Of a stretch of DNA of 34,236 bases, positions 1-6,754 are shown piece after piece. The stretch covers positions 1-34,236 of the forward strand of contig CACZAN010000039.1 in assembly GCA_902779165.1 (NCBI GenBank), in the 5' to 3' direction. The notes under the pieces are model-generated. The model saw only the letters and a program-made list of their open reading frames with translations, made no database searches and had not been told where the DNA came from. Both the position numbers and the translations under genes were made by a program. Source of the stretch: an uncultured Bacteroidales bacterium (GTDB lineage Bacteria > Bacteroidota > Bacteroidia > Bacteroidales > Bacteroidaceae). How positions within the stretch are numbered: the first letter of the stretch is position 1; each line of letters opens with the position of its first letter.

Positions 1-156
1 TAGCGTGCCGTAGGTACGCGACAGGGATTTAATGTCGCGTACCTAAAGGCACGCTTTTTCCTGGCTGCTTTATACCAGCCGTTGAAACGGCTGGCTACCC
101 TTGTCACGCCCCGCTGGGGCTTTGCATTACAGCTGGTTGGCATACTTCCGAAACTT
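1..156. repeat. Composite palindromic element, copy 1 (left end cut off by window edge)
   Basis: The first ~55 bases are identical to 5590-5644 of the complete copy. They form a long hairpin: 7-bp outer arm GCGTGCC/GGCACGC and 12-bp inner arm AGGTACGCGACA/TGTCGCGTACCT, followed by five T. Next is the CCAGCCGTT/AACGGCTGG hairpin, then a CCCC-GCT-GGGG hairpin that the 5511 copy lacks. The copy ends at 144-156 with ACTTCCGAAACTT, matching the right inverted end ACTTACGAAACTT of the full copy with one mismatch. No coding sequence is evident. The left end lies outside the window. Confidence 0.8.
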
Positions 157-178
157 CACTCATCTTACTTTTTAAGTC

Positions 179-961
179 TTAATGTTCGTACAACTCTGTG
201 GCCTCGTTCACGGCAGCGAGGTCGCGCAGCAGGTCGGCGTAGCGCTGAGCGACGTCGTGGGTGTGGCGAGCACCTTTCTCTGCGGTGGCCAGGCCGGGAT
301 TGCCGATGCCGGTGTCGTCGGAAACGAGGTTCCAGTGGCGCGGCAGCCAGGCGGTCTTCTGACGGAGCGAAGGGAGGGTAAAGGGGTGGCTGCTGCCGTC
401 GCCGGCGAGGTCCATGCGCACGAGTTCAGGATGGTAGTGCAGCATGGCAGAGGTCTCCAGCTCATCGGCGTGGTCGCCTGGGTCGTCGAAGTATTCCTTG
501 GCGGGCAGCACGGCATACCAGTCGCTGATGAGGATGAACATCGAGGGGTAGTCGACGAGGAGGTCGCGTACGAATCCTTTCAGGGTGTTGCCTCCGTGGC
601 CGTTGACAATCAACAGCTTGTGGATGCCCTGGTGGAAGAGCGACTCTACGATGTCGCTGAGGATGGCTTGCTGGGTGCGCTGGCGGTAGTGCAGGCAGAA
701 AGGCAGTTCGCGCTGTCCGGGATTCTGGGCGCCCATCATCACCGGCGGCAGCACCATCGTCTTCACGTCGTACTGCTGCAGTGCCAGGCGGGCAGCGTCC
801 ACTGCCACGTCGTGCGAGAGGATGCAGTCGGTCAGGTAGGGCAGGTGGCGGTTGTGCGGCTCCGTAGCACCCCAGGGTAGAATGGCAATGTCATAGTTGG
901 TTCCTTGTACCTCTCCAAATGTGCTTGCCGCGAGGTCGACGGCAATAGATGATTTCATCAT
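179..961 (-). CDS. Creatininase-family metal-dependent amidohydrolase
   Basis: A 260-residue protein with the creatininase fold signatures: a WGATEPH motif (E34, H36) followed by D45, the VNGHGGN motif with H122, and a DHADELET stretch with H164, E167 and E169. These are the expected di-metal ligands of the family. Family members hydrolyse cyclic or linear amides such as creatinine or formamidopyrimidine intermediates. The real substrate cannot be read from sequence, so creatinine should not be assumed. No signal peptide, so cytoplasmic. Two ATG codons lie in tandem at 961 and 958, and the first is used here. It is the last gene of the MBOAT-SGNH-GH97 series, 78 bp after GH97, and that gap contains 8-bp tandem words at 991-1011. 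Confidence 0.85.
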   Translation of the reverse strand: MMKSSIAVDLAASTFGEVQGTNYDIAILPWGATEPHNRHLPYLTDCILSHDVAVDAARLALQQYDVKTMVLPPVMMGAQNPGQRELPFCLHYRQRTQQAILSDIVESLFHQGIHKLLIVNGHGGNTLKGFVRDLLVDYPSMFILISDWYAVLPAKEYFDDPGDHADELETSAMLHYHPELVRMDLAGDGSSHPFTLPSLRQKTAWLPRHWNLVSDDTGIGNPGLATAEKGARHTHDVAQRYADLLRDLAAVNEATELYEH

Positions 962-1039
962 TTTACGATTTAATGATTAAATGAAAATTCGAAATGTCGA
1001 AATGTCGAAATAATGATTTTTCGGCGCTTGAAAACAGGC

Positions 1040-2863
1040 TCAATGAATGACGAGCACGAAGCCGCCGCGGGCACGGGTGTGGACGGTGGCGGGCAGGGCG
1101 ACGTCGGATTGCAGCTGCCAGGCGCGGTCTTCGTCGGCATCGAGGAAGGCATTGGAAACGAGGCGGTTGCCGACGATGGCACGGAGGTTGCTGAGGTCGA
1201 GGTCACGAGGTTGCTCGGTGCCGTTGATGCCAGCTACGTACCAGGTCTTGCCGCTGCGACGGGCGATGATGGCGTGGTCGGCGGGATAGCCGCTGACGAG
1301 GCGAGTCTCGTCCCACACGGCGGGCAGCTGACCCAGGAACTGCTGCACCGGTTGGGGCTGGGCGAGGAAGCTCTCAGGGCGGTCGGCCAGATGCTGCAGG
1401 CCGCTCTCATAGAGCACCGTCAGAGCCAGCTCGTGGGCGTGGGTGGTGTTGTGGGGATGCTGCGAGTCGCTGAAGGCGCAGGGCGTGTAGTCCATGGGGC
1501 CGATGACGTTGCGCGTGAAGGGAAGCGTGGCGTTGTGGGCGGCAGCACGGGCCGTGAAGGTCGGCACGTTGTTGTACCACTCGGCACCATAGACGCCCTC
1601 GGTGGAGAGCAGGTTGGGATAGCTACGTTGCCAGCCGCGAGGGATGGGGGCACCGTGGAAATTGACTGTGAGGTGGTGGCGTGCAGCGCTCTCGAGGAGG
1701 TCGATGCAGTAGTCCATGTTGCGCTGGTCGTCGCCGCTGAAGAAGTCGATCTTCACTCCGGCCACGCCTATGCGCTCACACCAGGCGAACTCGCGCTCGC
1801 GGTCTTCGGGTTTGTTGAGGCGGAACTTAGGACCTGGAGCACCGTTAATCCATCCTACGCTGGAGTTGTACCAGATGAGGGGCTTGATGCCCTTCTCGCG
1901 GGCGTAGCGCACGGCGTCTTCGATGCTCTTGCCGTCCTTCATCTCGTCCCACTCGGCATCGATGAGCACGTAGGGCAGGTGCAGGGCAACGGCCATGTCG
2001 ACATATTTCTTGATGATATTCAGGTCGTTGCTCCCGTGGTTGTAGGCCCAATAGACCCACGAGACGACGCCCGGCTGAATCCAGCTGATGTCCTGCAGCT
2101 GGCAGGCTGGGGCTACGTCGGTGACGAGGGTGCTCTCGACGACATCGGCCAGCGAACCTACGATGGCGAGTCGCCAGGGCGAACTCCAGTCGCCAGAGAG
2201 AGTGAGCTCGTTCTTTTCGGGAATGACGCGGAAGCGGTCGCCGTCGTTGTGCATGCTGGCGGCGCTGCGGTAGTGCTCGATACCGGCTTCGGTGAGGAGG
2301 ACGAAGGTGCCGTCGGAGGGTTCCAGCAGGGCAGGGAAGGCCCAGCGGCCGTTGTCGCTGCTGGTGGCAAGGGGGTAGAACCCTTCGTAACCGTCGCTCC
2401 ATCTCATCATCCATCGGCGTGTGCCTGCGGGGATGCGATAGGCGGTCTGCTCCTCGGGCACACGCTGGCGCTGCAGGCGCAGTTCATAGCGGAAGGCGAG
2501 GCCGTCGTCGTAGAGGCGCAGGCGCACCTTCGCGACGGGCGACAGCTCGAGTACATACTCGTTGGCGCGGTTGGTGCAATGCAGGCGCTTGCCGATGAGC
2601 ATGTGGTAGTCGGTCTTCAGGTTGGATTGCGTGAGCTTGAAGTCCAACGTCGGAAGCTCGGGATTGTTGGGATTGGCGCTGTAGTGGGCGTCGGTGTAGC
2701 CCAGCACGGGGAGTTCCAGCACCGACTGGCCCCGATAGTTGAGCGAGAGGCCGTTGACGGTGGTGGTGAGGGTCAGGCGGCCGTTGGGCGACTTCGGCGT
2801 GCGAGCGGCCAGCGGGTTTGCGGCCAGCAGAATCATGGAAAGGATAACGAAGAACTGCTTCAT
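1040..2863 (-). CDS. Glycoside hydrolase family 97, predicted retaining alpha-galactosidase-like
   Basis: A 607-residue secreted enzyme: a signal peptide at about 1-20, an N-terminal beta-sandwich to about 250, a TIM barrel from about 255 (DISWIQPG onward), and a C-terminal beta domain. GH97 contains inverting alpha-glucosidases (SusB type) and retaining alpha-galactosidases. Here GVKIDFF places Asp373 where the retaining branch has its nucleophile. Glu428 in GAEW lies 55 residues downstream, the same spacing as the nucleophile and acid/base pair (D415/E470) I recall for the retaining enzyme BT1871. Retaining chemistry is therefore favoured, and the alpha-galactoside substrate is inferred. 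It is expected in the periplasm. It starts 20 bp after the SGNH-like gene on the same strand. A longer open frame on the opposite strand (1013-2887) has no family features. Confidence 0.88.
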   Translation of the reverse strand: MKQFFVILSMILLAANPLAARTPKSPNGRLTLTTTVNGLSLNYRGQSVLELPVLGYTDAHYSANPNNPELPTLDFKLTQSNLKTDYHMLIGKRLHCTNRANEYVLELSPVAKVRLRLYDDGLAFRYELRLQRQRVPEEQTAYRIPAGTRRWMMRWSDGYEGFYPLATSSDNGRWAFPALLEPSDGTFVLLTEAGIEHYRSAASMHNDGDRFRVIPEKNELTLSGDWSSPWRLAIVGSLADVVESTLVTDVAPACQLQDISWIQPGVVSWVYWAYNHGSNDLNIIKKYVDMAVALHLPYVLIDAEWDEMKDGKSIEDAVRYAREKGIKPLIWYNSSVGWINGAPGPKFRLNKPEDREREFAWCERIGVAGVKIDFFSGDDQRNMDYCIDLLESAARHHLTVNFHGAPIPRGWQRSYPNLLSTEGVYGAEWYNNVPTFTARAAAHNATLPFTRNVIGPMDYTPCAFSDSQHPHNTTHAHELALTVLYESGLQHLADRPESFLAQPQPVQQFLGQLPAVWDETRLVSGYPADHAIIARRSGKTWYVAGINGTEQPRDLDLSNLRAIVGNRLVSNAFLDADEDRAWQLQSDVALPATVHTRARGGFVLVIH

Positions 2864-2883
2864 AATGGTAATTGTATTGATTG

Positions 2884-3936
2884 TTAGGAATTGTTGTCGG
2901 AGGCGGCGAGGCTGTCGGAAGTTGAGAGGCTGTCGGCCAGCTGGAGGGTGAACTTGGCGGCACCCTCGTGGGTCAGGTGGTCGGGATCGAAAAAATCATC
3001 ATCGAGGTAGGCGCTGTCGAGCTCGAAGTCCAGGAGGCGGGCACGGGTTCTTTCGATGCACAGCCGGCGGGATTGGTCGATGAAGTCGCGCTGGCGAGGG
3101 GGAATGCCTTGGGAGTAAGCCGGATACACGGGCGGGGCGATCAGCGTAAGTTGGAGCCGATGGTCGCGGCAGTAGTCGGCGATGCGGAGGAGAATACGTT
3201 GGTTCTCAAAGGCTTGTTCCCAGACGCTGCAAGTGTGGCGATTCAAGACGCGTTCTACCTGCGTGGTGTTCCATTCCTCCTGATTCCTCTGGTCGAGGCT
3301 GTTGTCTGTATCCCAGCCGAGCGGGGTGCAGTCGGGGTGCCGCTGCTGCAACCATTTCTCCATCTTACCGCGTGCGCTCTGGAAATGGAAGAGTTCGAGC
3401 CAGTAGCGGGGACGGTAGTAAGGGCCGAGATGCATGTAGCGACGGTAGTAGCCGCAGCGGAACCATTCGTCGGTCTGCTGCATGGGCAGGTCGAAGAGGT
3501 TGCTGTTGTCGAGCGTCAGGAGGACGTGGCGCAGACGAGGGCAGCGCGGCGCATAGTGTTCCAGCAGCAGGAGGTCGACATCCAGCGTCTGGGAGACATT
3601 GGCGAGATTGACGGCGCAATCGGGCAGCAGTTCCGGACGTATGCCGCTGTATGCGTGGCTGTTGCCGAGGATGATGGTCTCTACGCTGTCTTCCATGCGC
3701 TCCATCATCTGCCGCTTGATGCGGTAGCTGTTGGGCAGGCTGCGGACGTAGAGCTCTGTGGCGGTAGCGAGCAGCAACAGAGGCAGCAGGAAGAGGAAAA
3801 AGACCCACCCCCGACCCCTCCCGTGAGGGAGGGGGGAAGACCCATTCCCTGCGCCTCCCTTGTAGGGAGGGGGGTAGTTAACTTGAAGGGATGGGGGCCT
3901 CTGGGAAGAGGAATTTATGGGGTTGTTATTTGACAT
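2884..3936 (-). CDS. SGNH-hydrolase-like membrane-anchored partner of the MBOAT acyltransferase
   Basis: A 350-residue protein with one membrane segment at about 44-60 and an extracytoplasmic domain. The domain has a GNSHAYSG block (S93) near its start and a DPDHL motif (D317, H320) near its end. This is the Ser...Asp-x-x-His arrangement of SGNH esterases and acyltransferases. Proteins of this kind (DltD or AlgJ/AlgX-like) usually work with an MBOAT protein to move acyl groups onto exported polysaccharides, and an MBOAT gene ends 35 bp upstream. The exact subfamily is uncertain. Residues 18-43, ahead of the membrane segment, are low-complexity (Pro/Gly/Arg-rich) and are encoded by two GC-rich palindromes at 3815-3834 and 3854-3870, so the N-terminus looks repeat-derived. 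The next ATG (residue 77) would remove the membrane anchor, so the first start is kept. Confidence 0.75.
   Translation of the reverse strand: MSNNNPINSSSQRPPSLQVNYPPPYKGGAGNGSSPLPHGRGRGWVFFLFLLPLLLLATATELYVRSLPNSYRIKRQMMERMEDSVETIILGNSHAYSGIRPELLPDCAVNLANVSQTLDVDLLLLEHYAPRCPRLRHVLLTLDNSNLFDLPMQQTDEWFRCGYYRRYMHLGPYYRPRYWLELFHFQSARGKMEKWLQQRHPDCTPLGWDTDNSLDQRNQEEWNTTQVERVLNRHTCSVWEQAFENQRILLRIADYCRDHRLQLTLIAPPVYPAYSQGIPPRQRDFIDQSRRLCIERTRARLLDFELDSAYLDDDFFDPDHLTHEGAAKFTLQLADSLSTSDSLAASDNNS
3808..3885. repeat. GC-rich palindromic repeats inside the SGNH-like gene
   Basis: Two hairpins lie in the coding region: CCCCTCCC-GTGA-GGGAGGGG (3815-3834, 8-bp stem) and CCTCCCT-TGT-AGGGAGG (3854-3870, 7-bp stem). 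They are preceded on the plus strand by the string AGACCCACCCCCGACC. The reading frame stays open through both. A related arrangement lies in the neighbouring MBOAT gene at 4296-4403. Confidence 0.75.
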
Positions 3937-3971
3937 TTCGATATTTCGAGGTTTTATTAATCGTTAATGGA

Positions 3972-5456
3972 TCAGAACTGGAAATAGATGAACGCCTGTT
4001 CGTCGGCATGACAGAAGAGGAGCAGGGCGATGAGCACGTAGTAGATGGTCCAGCGGACTGCACGGAAGCGCAGGAGGCCGCAGGAAGGGAAGTCGAGGGC
4101 GTGGGCACGATGGCGCTGCAACCACTCGATGAGCAGCAAGGCGGCACTCCACAGCAGGGCCTGCTTACCCATCGTCAGGGTGGCGAAGGCCGTGAGGGAA
4201 GAGAGGTGCGTGAGGCCGGCCGCATAATCGATGAAGGTCGTGAGGTCAGGGGCTCGGAAGAGGATCCAGCCGAAGCTGACGAGGAGGAAAACCCACCCCG
4301 CCCGAAGAGCGCCCCTCCCATAAGGGAGGCGGGAAGGCTGCGCTGTGTTCCCTTTTTGCAACCTGGAGGTCTTCTCTCCCTCACAGGGAGGACAGGGGAC
4401 GGGTCTGTCGATTCTTCTTTCTACGCACACGAGCACGCCGTGGTAGAGTCCCCAAAGGACGAAGGTCCAGGCTGCACCGTGCCAAAGGCCGCTGAGGAGG
4501 AATACGATGAGGATGTTGGCGTAGTGCCGCGAAGGAGAACAACGGTTGCCGCCGAGGGGGATATAGACATAGTCGCGCAACCACGTCATCAGCGATATGT
4601 GCCATCGTCGCCAGAAGTCGGCGAGCGAAGTGGCGAAATAGGGCGTGCGGAAGTTCTGCATCAACCGGATGCCGAAGAGGCGGGCACAGCCTACGGCAAT
4701 ATCGGAATAGCCGGAGAAGTCGCCGTAGATCTGAATGGTGAAGAGAAATGCTCCTACGACGAGGGCGAGGGCGCTCTGTTCGCCTGGCGACTGCCAGATG
4801 ATGTCGACAGCCATGGCGCACGTGTCGGCAACGAGCATCTTCTTGCAGAATCCCCAGAGCATCTGGCGGAGCCCATCGACAGCATCGCTGTAATTGAAGG
4901 TGCGCCTGCGCAGCATCTGCGGCAGCAGTTGTGTTGCCCGCTCGATGGGACCGGCCACGAGCTGAGGGAAGAAGGCGATGTAGGCGAAGAAAGCAACGAC
5001 ATCGTGTGTGGCGCGCAGGTGACGACGGAAAACGTCGATGGTGTAGCTCAGAGCCTGGAAGGTGTAGAAGGAGATGCCGACAGGAAGGATAAGGTGCAGG
5101 GTGGGCAGGTCGGCGTGGAAGCCAAGCATGCTCAACAGGGCAGAGAAGTTGTCGGCGAAGAAGTCGTAGTACTTGAAAAGGGCGAGGATGCCGAGGTTCA
5201 GCACGATATTGGCGGCAGCCACGAGCCGACGCCTGCCCTCATGCCCTTCGAAATGCTCGATAGCCAGACCACTGGCGAAGCTGGCTGCGGTGGTCAGGGC
5301 GATGAGTCCTAAGAAACGCCAGTCCCACCAGCCGTAGAAGACGTAGCTGGCCACCACGAGCAGGAGGTTTTGCCAGCGCTGGCTGCGATGCAGTGTCCAG
5401 TAGAGGACGAAGACTGCAGGCAGGAAGAAGAGAAACTGGAGGGAGGTGAAGGACAT
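3972..5456 (-). CDS. MBOAT-family O-acyltransferase (AlgI/DltB-like)
   Basis: A polytopic membrane protein of 494 residues. The MBOAT core is clear: NFRTPYFATSLADFWRRWH, then WLRDYVYIPLGG, then SGLWHGAAWTFVLWG. The two family histidines are H286 and H326, the latter being the presumed catalytic one. Such proteins transfer acyl groups (often acetyl) across the membrane to an extracytoplasmic acceptor. The adjacent SGNH-like gene fits a two-protein O-acetylation system for an exported glycan. I start at 5456 because the open frame upstream to 5558 is translated from the composite repeat and an AT-rich spacer, whereas MSFTSLQFLFFLPAVF is a typical MBOAT beginning. About 35 residues (353-387) between two membrane helices are encoded by GC-rich palindromic repeats (4296-4403) and look like an in-frame insertion. 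Confidence 0.88.
   Translation of the reverse strand: MSFTSLQFLFFLPAVFVLYWTLHRSQRWQNLLLVVASYVFYGWWDWRFLGLIALTTAASFASGLAIEHFEGHEGRRRLVAAANIVLNLGILALFKYYDFFADNFSALLSMLGFHADLPTLHLILPVGISFYTFQALSYTIDVFRRHLRATHDVVAFFAYIAFFPQLVAGPIERATQLLPQMLRRRTFNYSDAVDGLRQMLWGFCKKMLVADTCAMAVDIIWQSPGEQSALALVVGAFLFTIQIYGDFSGYSDIAVGCARLFGIRLMQNFRTPYFATSLADFWRRWHISLMTWLRDYVYIPLGGNRCSPSRHYANILIVFLLSGLWHGAAWTFVLWGLYHGVLVCVERRIDRPVPCPPCEGEKTSRLQKGNTAQPSRLPYGRGALRAGWVFLLVSFGWILFRAPDLTTFIDYAAGLTHLSSLTAFATLTMGKQALLWSAALLLIEWLQRHRAHALDFPSCGLLRFRAVRWTIYYVLIALLLFCHADEQAFIYFQF
4296..4403. repeat. GC-rich palindromic repeats inside the MBOAT gene
   Basis: CCTCCC-ATAA-GGGAGG (4314-4329) and CTCCCT-CAC-AGGGAG (4376-4390) are two hairpins within the coding region, preceded by AAACCCACCCCGCCC. 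The string and hairpin style match 3808-3885. In both genes the encoded peptide ends in a GRG...GWVF run directly before a membrane helix (LPHGRGRGWVFF and LPYGRGALRAGWVFLL). Confidence 0.75.
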
Positions 5457-5510
5457 GTAATGTTGAAGGGTTGAAAATTGAAATATTGAAAATTGAGAAA
5501 TTAGGGTTTT

Positions 5511-5714
5511 AAGTTTCGTAAGTGATGCCGTAGGCATCTGACAATGGTAGCCAGCCATTTAAATGGCTGGTAATGAGGATATTCACGAATAGCGTGCCGT
5601 AGGTACGCGACAGGGATTTAATGTCGCGTACCTAAAGGCACGCTTTTTTATGGCCGCTTTATACCAGCCGTTGAAACGGCTGGCTACGTTCGAGCGAGCA
5701 TACTTACGAAACTT
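5511..5714. mobile_element. Complete 204-bp composite palindromic (MITE/REP-like) element
   Basis: Terminal inverted repeats are perfect: AAGTTTCGTAAGT at 5511-5523 and ACTTACGAAACTT at 5702-5714. Inside, in order: hairpin GATGCC-GTA-GGCATC (5524-5538); linker TGACAATGG; the 20-bp palindrome CCAGCCATTTAAATGGCTGG (5551-5570); a central long hairpin (5592-5643) with arms of 7 and 12 bp followed by TTTTTT; and the hairpin CCAGCCGTTGAAACGGCTGG (5664-5683). The order is roughly mirror-symmetric. The ten bases TTAGGGTTTT occur directly before the element (5501-5510) and again at 5718-5727, three bases after it, which may be a target-site duplication. No transposase is encoded. It separates the zinc-ribbon gene from the MBOAT operon. 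Confidence 0.8.
5592..5649 (+). terminator. Possible terminator-like hairpin inside the composite element
   Basis: A 7-bp plus 12-bp stem closed by a nine-base loop is followed on the plus strand by six T. The shape is that of an intrinsic terminator for plus-strand transcription. However, both flanking genes run on the minus strand, where no T-run follows the stem, so termination may not be its role here. Confidence 0.35.
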
Positions 5715-5770
5715 GAGTTAGGGTTTTATGGGGTTAATGGTGAAATCGTGAAATAAAGATGATTGTCAAC

Positions 5771-6742
5771 TTAATCATTGATGGCTCCGCAGCGGGGACA
5801 CTTCCCTTTCTGCCGCAGTTTGGCACCACAGCGGCCACAGAGGTAGTGGGCGCGGACATGGCGGAAGTAATGGATGAATGCCAGGAGAATGTAGGTCAGA
5901 CAGAAGATGCACCCGATGAGGAAATGTGCCTGGGAGGCAAGGGTGAGGAGCAGATAGATGAAGGCGCAGAGGCCAAGCAACGTCAGCAGGTAAACCACCG
6001 CTTCTGCCACGCGCAGGAGACTGAAAGCAGCATTGATGACGGCAATCGTCAGCAGCAGTAATGCCCAAACTCCGCATAGGAACACACAGAGAATCAATGG
6101 CTGGGACAGTGGATTCAGCGTAGGATGGAAGTAGAAGTTCACCCACTGGTAGGGCACGAACTGCTGGATATAAGCGTAGAGCGTGGTGTTCAGAGCGAGT
6201 GTGGAGGTGAGCAGGGTGGGGTAGGCGCTGGGGATGTCGCTGAAATGAAGCAGCGAAATGTGGCGGCGACGCAACTGACGAATGGCAATGGCCACGCAGG
6301 CAGCAGTCATGAATAGGAAGAACCAAAGGAGGTGGCGGTTGGAGAAGATGCGTATGAACTGGCTGATGGGGTCATCGGGCGAAGATGCTGTCAGCAAGTC
6401 GCGCTCATGAGTCCATCCCATAGTGCCCTGGTCGCGGGCCACCTTCACCCATACGCTGTCCACACAATCCTCCGGAATAACGATGATGGCGGCCACAACG
6501 AGGCGGTCGTTGTGCTTCACCCAAAGGCTGTCGCTGGTTTGAGCAACCCCTTGACACCAGTGCATAGGCCGGTCTTCTTGCAGTAGGAGGCTGTCGGCGT
6601 GGACAATGAAATTGTAGCCAACGCCGTAGGCACGCACGGCATCATCCTTGTCGGAGGACACGGCGGTGTACTGCGAAGGTCTGCAAGCTGCAAGGAGCAA
6701 GAGCGGTAGAAGGAATGAAAGGCGAAGGAGGCGGGAGCGCAT
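5771..6742 (-). CDS. Membrane lipoprotein with C-terminal zinc ribbon, function unknown
   Basis: A 323-residue protein. It begins with a lipoprotein signal (LLLLAAC, lipid-attachment Cys20). A periplasmic stretch of about 110 residues follows that may be SH3-like (a GVGYNFIVHADS region and an ARDQGTMGWTHERDLL region). Then come five or six hydrophobic helices from about 145 to 295. The C-terminus carries a zinc ribbon, two CxxC knuckles (CGRCG and CPRCG). A lipid anchor, several membrane helices and a small ribbon in one chain is an unusual combination, and I cannot assign a function. It starts 12 bp after the U32 gene, so it is probably the last gene of the long minus-strand operon. Confidence 0.75.
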   Translation of the reverse strand: MRSRLLRLSFLLPLLLLAACRPSQYTAVSSDKDDAVRAYGVGYNFIVHADSLLLQEDRPMHWCQGVAQTSDSLWVKHNDRLVVAAIIVIPEDCVDSVWVKVARDQGTMGWTHERDLLTASSPDDPISQFIRIFSNRHLLWFFLFMTAACVAIAIRQLRRRHISLLHFSDIPSAYPTLLTSTLALNTTLYAYIQQFVPYQWVNFYFHPTLNPLSQPLILCVFLCGVWALLLLTIAVINAAFSLLRVAEAVVYLLTLLGLCAFIYLLLTLASQAHFLIGCIFCLTYILLAFIHYFRHVRAHYLCGRCGAKLRQKGKCPRCGAIND

Positions 6743-6754
6743 AAGGCGTAAGGG

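Larger units (their letters stand above)
5457..5770. other. Gene-free gap of 314 bp
   Basis: It contains the composite element (5511-5714) plus flanking AT-rich spacers made of short repeated words: ATTGAAA-type words at 5471-5500 and GTGAAATC/GTGAAATA at 5740-5755. I see no open frame with family features, no tRNA and no recognisable -7 box for the downstream MBOAT gene. Confidence 0.6.

Noticed and set aside
1013-2887. Plus-strand open frame of 624 codons
   Set aside because: It lies antisense to the GH97 gene. The GH97 strand has signal peptide, motifs and catalytic residues, while the plus-strand product is low-complexity (Val/Gly/Ala/Glu-rich) and matches no family.
3891-5312. Plus-strand open frame of 473 codons
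   Set aside because: Antisense to the MBOAT and SGNH-like genes, whose motifs are clear. The product is Glu/Gly-rich without domains.
5457-5558. N-terminal extension of the MBOAT protein
   Set aside because: The added residues are translated from the composite repeat and an AT-rich spacer. The conserved protein begins at 5456.
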